Below are positions 58,303-64,000 of a stretch of 64,000 nt of DNA, piece by piece. Source of the DNA: Chlorella sorokiniana. Lineage: Eukaryota; Chlorophyta; Trebouxiophyceae; Chlorellales; Chlorellaceae. The notes below the pieces were generated by a model that saw only the letters and a list, made by a program, of their open reading frames with translations, ran no database searches and was not told the origin of the DNA. Every line of letters begins with the position of its first letter. Position 1 is the first letter of the stretch. Location of the stretch: positions 1,488,001 through 1,552,000 of the forward strand of contig CP084619.1 in assembly GCA_025917655.1 (NCBI GenBank). Direction: 5' to 3'. The translations under genes were made by a program, and so were the position numbers.

Positions 58303-58890
58303 AGTTAGCCATCGAATGCAGGTGGGCAGAAGCGATAAGTCGGCCCGAGCACACTCACCCAACCAATGTCCAGAACATCTGCGCAGCGGTAGAAAAAGCG
58401 CAGCGCAGCACAGAGTGCCCACTCAACTTTTCGTGCAGCGATTTGGCTGCATGCGGCAATGATGCCGTCTCATTGCAGAGAACACCTCAGTATAGTACAC
58501 TGCTCTTTTCCACTTTTTACAGTTACTTAGTCTCTTCCATGCAATTCATGTTTTGATTGCGCTCCCCCTGATCGCACGCCATCCTCCAGAGTAAACCTGG
58601 CGTGCAGCACTGTCACATTTGAGGGCCCGCCTGCTTCCTAACTTGTTGAAGGAGTATATACTTTCATCAAACACACCTCCGCTGCGAGTTGACGAATTTT
58701 CCCATGAGTTGACGATATCGCTGACAAAACTCCTTTCAATTTTGATTTGGGCAATGTAACATTCATTCATGAGCATTTTGTCAACATGGCCACAGCAAGC
58801 AAGCGCCGCGTGTGCCCCCGAGTGCAAGTAGCGGATGGGCAGCCAGGGGGCGAAATGTGCTTGAGGAGCATAGCCATCGGAGCAGCACTG
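58303..58890. other. Convergent 3' intergenic region
   Basis: An AT-richer stretch of 588 bases, probably 3' UTRs. A plus-strand TGTAA lies at 58755-58759 (about 450 bases after the chitinase stop) and a minus-strand TGTAA at 58517-58521. No gene is supported. Confidence 0.4.
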
Positions 58891-59659
58891 TCAGCCCATC
58901 AGTACTTGCCGCCCTGTACTTCTGGATCCTTGCTTGGGTGACCTTCCTGCATGGGATGAAGCAGCACTGCAGCTTGAACCTAGACATCGGCATGCAGCCC
59001 GGCTCTGGCTTTTAGGGAGCTGCTCGGCGCCAGCGCGCGACTGTTTGCGCTGGTGCCCTGATCCCCAAGCTCGCACCTTGGAGGCAGGCAGGATGCCGTC
59101 GAGCTTGTCTGTGATGGCCTTTGTGGGGAAGATGCCTGCAGGCAAGGCGACACGTGTCGGCAGCCTTCAATGCACTGCAGGTGTTGCCCGGCTTGTGCGG
59201 ATGGCTTAGCCAAATGACGGCAGCTCCCCCGGGCGCCCGCTCCTCTCCCCAACTACACAAGCCTCGTCTGCCCCACTCCATTCCGTGCCTTGGTAGGGAC
59301 GGTCTCCTTCCATCAACCCCGAGGCCTCTGCGCTCTTCCTTCCATAGCCCTGCTCCACGCCGCCTGCGGCCTGCTGCGGCATGCCGGCCGTGCGTGTGTC
59401 CTGTGAACGCAGCTCGGGGTCGGTCGCCGCCTTGCGCTTCCACCACACAAACATGCTGGCCACTGTGGCGCCTGCAGATGAGGACGGTGCGCGGATGGGC
59501 GACGACGGCGGCAGCTACCCCACAACAGCCTTGGGGGAGCGGGACATTCACCCGGTGTCGCTGGGGCCGCACACGCAGCTGGGCAGGCCTGCCTGTTACT
59601 CCAATGATGGGCCACCACTGCGCCTCCAGCCACTTCTTGCTTCCTCGAGCAGCTGCCAT
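58891..59659 (-). CDS. Small single-TM protein, B12D / NDUFA4 (MLRQ) family
   Basis: ATG 59659 gives MAAARGSKKWLEAQWWPIIG. A probable GC-AG intron (donor ACAG|GCAGGC, acceptor ATCTGCAG) joins GVT to GATVASMFVWWKRKAATDPE, producing one clean membrane helix and then LRSQDTRTAG. This matches the plant B12D pattern (KW...P...AVG........R.....NPE.R....NR..G), small inner-membrane proteins related to a complex I/IV accessory subunit. Exon 2 continues GYGRKSAEASG and, via a donor at GG|GTTGAT, an exon GIFPTKAITDKLDGILPASK. The final stop is unclear: the frame ends at 58891 if unspliced, or a further intron starts at GTGCGA. The gene is divergent from the RING gene. Confidence 0.6.
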
Positions 59660-59867
59660 GGTAGGAGAAACCTCTCGCTCGATGCCAGTCAAATGCGCTG
59701 CTCTTTGGTACTATACTCCAGTCTTCAGTAATGGGTTCGAGCAGCTGGCGTCCAAGGCTGCCGCACCAAGCCGCTTTCTACCTGGCGAAGGCCATCTCAG
59801 CAGGCCCCCTTCCACCCTGTAATCCGCCGCGCCATCCCTGCCTGCTCCGGCAATCTTGCATCCAACC
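59660..59867. promoter_or_regulatory. Short bidirectional promoter, B12D-like / RING gene
   Basis: 208 bases separate the two divergent ATGs. GGTACTATACTCC at 59707-59719 contains a TATA-like core. Confidence 0.35.
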
Positions 59868-62800
59868 ATGAGACGGGCCTGGTTTGCTTTCCTGCTCGTG
59901 CTGCTCTGCAGCTGCAGTCTGGGACAGGCTGAGGGCTTGGCCCAGCAGACCGTGGGCCAAGTCCTGCGCTTCTTTGCAGAGCAGACCAGGTTTGATTTGC
60001 TGGACGAGGACACAGGCTGGCGTGAAGCCCTGGAGGAGGAGCTGGCCGCAGCCCCGGCAGCACTGGCGGACTGGGTGGCCAGCACAAGCAGGAAGGCTGC
60101 CTACATTGCCGTTTACGACGGCGCAGAGCCAGACTGCCGCTGGTGCCGCCAAGAGCTGAAGGTGGGCTGCGGCTCGGAACATCGACGGCACAGAGAAGAG
60201 AGAGCACTCACTTATCTTTGTAGCTCACCTGCGTTTTTTGGATTATCCTGGTGCGGCTGCAGTGCCAGCTTAAACTCTTGGGGCTGGTGTCAGAGTTCCT
60301 GCTGGAGGTTGCCCCTGACCACCTGTGCCGCCAGAACATCTCAGTGCACTCCTCTGGCAGCAAAGGTCCCCTGTGCGACACGCTTGCCACTGGTCTGCTG
60401 CACGTTTTGACCCATCTGCATCACAACCGCACGTCCGCCGCTGCTGCTGGCGGCAGCAAGGCTGTCAGAGCAGCTGGGCTGGGACTGGCGGGGCACGCAC
60501 CTCACCGGGATGGGTCACGGCCAGGAGGCGTGCTGGGACCAGATCGCCCTGCTGCGCGTTCTGATGGACGCGTCTGCCGACACAGGTGCACACAGTGCAT
60601 GCACACAGCGCAGAGAGACTCTGCTGCGCTTGCGCAAGGACTCGCATTGGGCCTGCCATCTCCAATGTTACTGAGAACACACCATGCCTGCTCGTCTCCC
60701 TCTACCCCCTGAACCAGATGACTTCCTATCCTACCGCCTGAACTTCGGCTCCCTGGAGGAGGAGTGGCAGCAGCACCTGAACGAGTTTTTCCACCAGTCC
60801 AAGGAGCACGCCCTGCCCTGGACGGTGGAAGGCAACCTGGAGCCACTGACCAGCGCCGCCACAAGGGGCCCCCACAGCGCAACTGTCCAGGTGCATTGTG
60901 CGGGGGCAGGGCCGGCGCTGCGTGACGGCTCCCCCGCGCAGCCACGGTGTACGCACTGCGAGCGTCACGAATGTACTGCGTAACCAAGCAGAAACATGGG
61001 GCACGTTCTCCTGCAGTGGGCGCTTCCCAAGCTGTGGTTTGAAGTGAGCGAGTATTTGGCCAGCCCTGACGAGCCAGCCTGGCAGCAGGCAGAGTCCCGA
61101 GCATTCCTGGCTGCCGGGTATGCCTGGTGAGTGATGCAGAGTGATCGCATTGCGGGGCCGTCCCATGATGTGGCCGCGAGGCAAGCGATCTTAACCGCTT
61201 CTCTACGACATGGGCAGAATGTGTGCTGCTAACGCACGTCCGACCGGGCGTGACTGCAGGTACCCAACTCTTGTGGCCTTGCACAAGAATGCCGTGGTCG
61301 GCGTGCGTTTGTGGTTGCCGCCTTTGCCTCCGGTAGGTGTCGATGGGATTGGCGCGTGCAGCGAATGGCCTGGTGACCCTATTCTCTTCAATGTCTCCAT
61401 CGCTGTGGTGCACGGCTCTGAGGGCAGCGATTGGAGGGAGAGTGAGCCTAGCTGCGTATGCTGCTCGGCTGCGCTGCTCTGCACCCAGTGGTGCTTTCCA
61501 GCTGGGCCTACGCCAGTGCCAGCCCGTGAGCTTCAAAAAAACAGCCTCTTCACCCCGCAGGCTGGCAGTGCTCCTGGCCCGACAGCTTTGACGACTTCCT
61601 CGTCTGCTACGCGCCGCGACGCGTGCCGTTGTGGAACATGCTCACTGGGGTGCTGCCCGGCTACCTGAAGCACGAGGAGCTGCTGCTGACTCTGTCTGTG
61701 GAGCTGCTGTCCTCCTGCAACGGAGTGGAGGTCGGCACCGGCGCGGCCGGCGCAGTCCCCTCCCAGGATGACTGCCAGCGGCGGGACGAGGCCATGCTGG
61801 GCCCTCTGACGGGCCCTGGCGGCATGCTGTCCACCCCACTGCTCAGGTTAGCGCAGGGTAGCCAGCAGCGGGGCGCTGCTGGAGACAGTACCTTAACGTG
61901 CCATCAGTCCGGCATCGAAAGCCCACCACTGAGCTGTGCAGGTGGGGGTTCCTGCGTGGCCACCCTGGCCTCCGTGGGCTGCATGGCTTCGAGTCGCGGC
62001 GGCTCCAGGGCAGCGGAGCGGCTGGGGTAGGCCGGCAGCTGGCAAACGCAGCTGCCCTGCGCATGGCAGGGACACCTTGGGTGGATGCCACTCAGTACAG
62101 CGACTCTGCGGGAGAGGCGGCGCTGGAGCAGGCTGGGCAGCAGGGTGGTGAAGGTGCAGCGGCCGGCAGCTGCAGTGCGGGCTACCGCATGGCAGGGGGT
62201 TGATGAGCTGTATGCGGAAGGGTACTGGGCGGATGGCGACGGGCCTCCAACCGGATCACACCTGGCCAGCGCGCTTGCCGCCGCGGCGCTCCTGCTCATC
62301 CCGCTGGCTGGTGAGGGAGGACCCACCAGCATCACGGCTGCTCTGTACGTAGCCAGCGTGCAGCAGGTGCTGTTGCAGGGTAGCACCGCTGTTTTGCAAG
62401 CCTAAGCGTAGCCAGCTCCCGCCCCTGCAGGCTGGCAACTGGGAAGATCATGGTCACGCAGGCAGCAGCGCAGGCAGGCTGATGCACGGCGCCCTCAGCA
62501 GGCTGTGCGCAGCCCTGCTCGCCGTACGCAGCACTCACGGCGCCAGCATGGAGGCAAGCGCGCCGCCCAGGGTGCTGCCTTTGACGGAGGTGGCAAGATA
62601 GAGGCCACCCTGACACGCCTTCATTCGGCTGATTCCTCCATTAGCAGCCAGCAGGGCCAGAGCAGCTGCCCTCCATCCAGCAGCCAGCAGCAAGCTGAGG
62701 CCGTGGCCAGCGGAAACGAGGTGGATGGCAGCAGCAGCGCACATTCCACCCAGGACAGCGCAACTGATGAGCTTGCCGTGCCTTTGCATCGGGACGATGC

Positions 62801-63703
62801 AGCAACGGCCGCTCCAGCCCAGGTGGCGCTGGAGCATGCCATGTCAGCAGCTCCATCCCAGGAAGAGCTGCCTCCTCCCAGCGCGCCGACAGGGCAGCAG
62901 GCTGGCTTTGCGGGAGTGACCGTGTCAGCTGAGGAGGAGCGCCCCAGCTGCAGCGCAGCAGGCGCTCTGCAGCCAGCAGCCCCCTCGCTGGGCAGCACAG
63001 CGGACGTTCCAGGGGACCACGGCCTTGCCGCCCTCCAATCACCAGCAGCTGGTGGCTCAGATGAGCAGGGATGTGCACCAGCTGCCGACCCCACTGCACC
63101 ACCAGGCTGCCTGCAGCTGCCCACCGCCAGCGAGCTGCTGGCCGCCATGGTGGCAAAAGATCATGCTGCTGAGCTGGCCCAGCTCGAAGTGTCCACCCCA
63201 ACAGACGGCAACGCGCTTGTCGACTTGCTTCTGCGGGGGCGCAGAACCTTCCCCTGGAGAGCGCCTGAGTGGCGTTGAGCCCATGGGCAGCGAGTTACAG
63301 GCAGCACCCTCTGTGCACGGCTCAGCAGACCACCCAGAGCCCAGCACGCCCCCCGCTCGGCACTCCTGCCAGCCACTTCTACACCCGCCGCATCTGCTCC
63401 TGCGCCGCGTGCTCCGGCTGACCCCCATGCTGGACCTTGGCGACGGAGGGCACCGAGACCCCGGCATCGCCAGCAGCTCTCCTATCAGCCGCTGCAGGTT
63501 CAGCTCAGGGGGCCTGCGCTGCCGCAGAGGTGGAGGCCGAGTGCGTTGTGTGCTGGGAGGCGTCTCGCCAGGTGGTGCTCATCCCCTGCGGCCACGTGGC
63601 GCTGTGCCGCCGCTGCGCCGACCATCTCATGGCCACGCCGGAGCCGCTGTGCCCTGTGTGCCGCCGCGGAGTGTCTTTTGCCCAGGCATTTTTTGTTGCT
63701 TGA
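59868..63703 (+). CDS. Signal-peptide, transmembrane, RING-finger protein (putative E3 ligase)
   Basis: ATG 59868 gives a classic signal peptide, WFAFLLVLLCSCSLGQAEG. A luminal region of several exons follows (CRWCRQELK; LLGLVSEFLLEVAPDHLC; FLSYRLNFGSLEEEWQQHLN; YPTLVALHKNAVVGVRLWLP; DFLVCYAPRRVPLWNMLTG then KHEELLLTLSVELLSSCNG), with no family recognised. Near 62210 comes ELYAEGYWADGDGPPTG and a membrane segment, SALAAAALLLIPLAG. A Ser/Gln/Ala-rich linker leads to a C-terminal C3HC4 RING: CVVCWEASRQVVLIPCGHVA then LCRRCADHL and LCPVCRRGVSFAQAFFVA, stop at 63703. The layout suggests an endomembrane or plasma-membrane E3 with a luminal sensor part. Frame changes between 63200 and 63450 may be introns or lost bases. 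It could instead be two genes meeting near 62450. Confidence 0.6.
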
Positions 63704-63800
63704 TGGCCTTGGCTGTCGTGGCTGATGCTTTGCTTGCTGATATGCTTGATACCTTTTGACATAGACTCAGTTTGCCAGCACATGCTGTGGTTGCCATTTG

Positions 63801-63805
63801 TTACA
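63801..63805 (-). terminator. TGTAA poly(A) signal of the right-edge gene
   Basis: Minus-strand TGTAA, 102 bases after the stop at 63907. Confidence 0.5.
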
Positions 63806-63816
63806 TTGAATGCGTT

Positions 63817-63821
63817 TGTAA
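63817..63821 (+). terminator. TGTAA poly(A) signal of the RING gene
   Basis: 114 bases after the RING gene stop and 11 bases from the opposite-strand TGTAA of the next gene. Confidence 0.55.
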
Positions 63822-63906
63822 CTGTTTGCACGTTTGTTGACAGACGAGAGATGCCTTGGATGAATGAATCAAAAATACTGGCTGGAATGCAGGCCCGAGG
63901 CTGGCC

Positions 63907-64000
63907 TCACAGGGCGCTGTCGGCCGCGCGCATGGCTGCCACCGCTGCCTCCAGCACGTAGGCCCAGTGAGTCCAGTGGGTGCCTCCCTGGCAGTAAACC
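63907..64000 (-). CDS. 3' end of a further minus-strand gene (partial)
   Basis: Reading the minus strand from the window edge, one frame gives YCQGGTHWTHWAYVLEAAVA then AMRAADSAL and a stop at 63907-63909. The Trp/Tyr-rich phrase and the proper stop followed by a TGTAA support real coding sequence. Too little is present to name the family. Confidence 0.55.
   Translation of the reverse strand, partial: VYCQGGTHWTHWAYVLEAAVAAMRAADSAL

Overview
This window looks like nuclear DNA of a green alga, most likely a trebouxiophyte of the Chlorella / Auxenochlorella / Micractinium type. The reasons are: GC-rich coding sequence; genes cut by many short introns (mostly GT-AG, a few probable GC-AG); plant-type organelle proteins (plastid-type heme oxygenase, complex I subunits); a Chlorella-style H+/hexose symporter; and the green-algal poly(A) signal TGTAA just downstream of many stops. 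I see no rRNA, tRNA, CRISPR array, operon or recognisable transposon. Gene spans run from start codon to stop codon and include introns. Exon edges were read by eye from splice consensus and protein continuity.

Layout, left to right: arginine decarboxylase (+, 226-5008); J-domain protein (-); FUSC/ALMT-like membrane protein (+); an unrecognised polytopic membrane protein (-); complex I NDUFA5-type subunit (-); a small coiled-coil protein (+); H+/hexose symporter (+, 17511-20862); an unrecognised helical protein (-); a plant-type cationic amino-acid transporter (-, 23680-28395); a small CxxCxGxG zinc protein (-); heme oxygenase (-); F-box/LRR-like protein (-); ZC3H3-like CCCH zinc-finger protein (+); isopentenyl-diphosphate isomerase (-); coclaurine-N-methyltransferase-like enzyme (+); YdiF-type CoA-transferase (-); a coiled-coil protein (+); two adjacent minus-strand reading blocks that may be a single membrane-protein gene (50288-53603); a secreted GH18 chitinase (+); a B12D-like small protein (-); a signal peptide/TM/RING protein (+); and the 3' end of one more minus-strand gene at the right edge.

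Several genes fit a mixotrophic alga's nutrient economy: sugar import, basic amino-acid import, arginine decarboxylation to polyamines, acyl-CoA exchange and chitin breakdown. Many neighbours are divergent and share short promoters (about 160-240 bp between F-box/ZC3H3-like, isomerase/methyltransferase and B12D/RING), or convergent with TGTAA signals facing each other.

A warning for any reader: conserved exons repeatedly lose one base inside G or C runs (at least five times in the decarboxylase alone). The pattern suggests homopolymer under-calling in the assembly, not pseudogenes. Naive translations of this window will therefore be broken in many genes.
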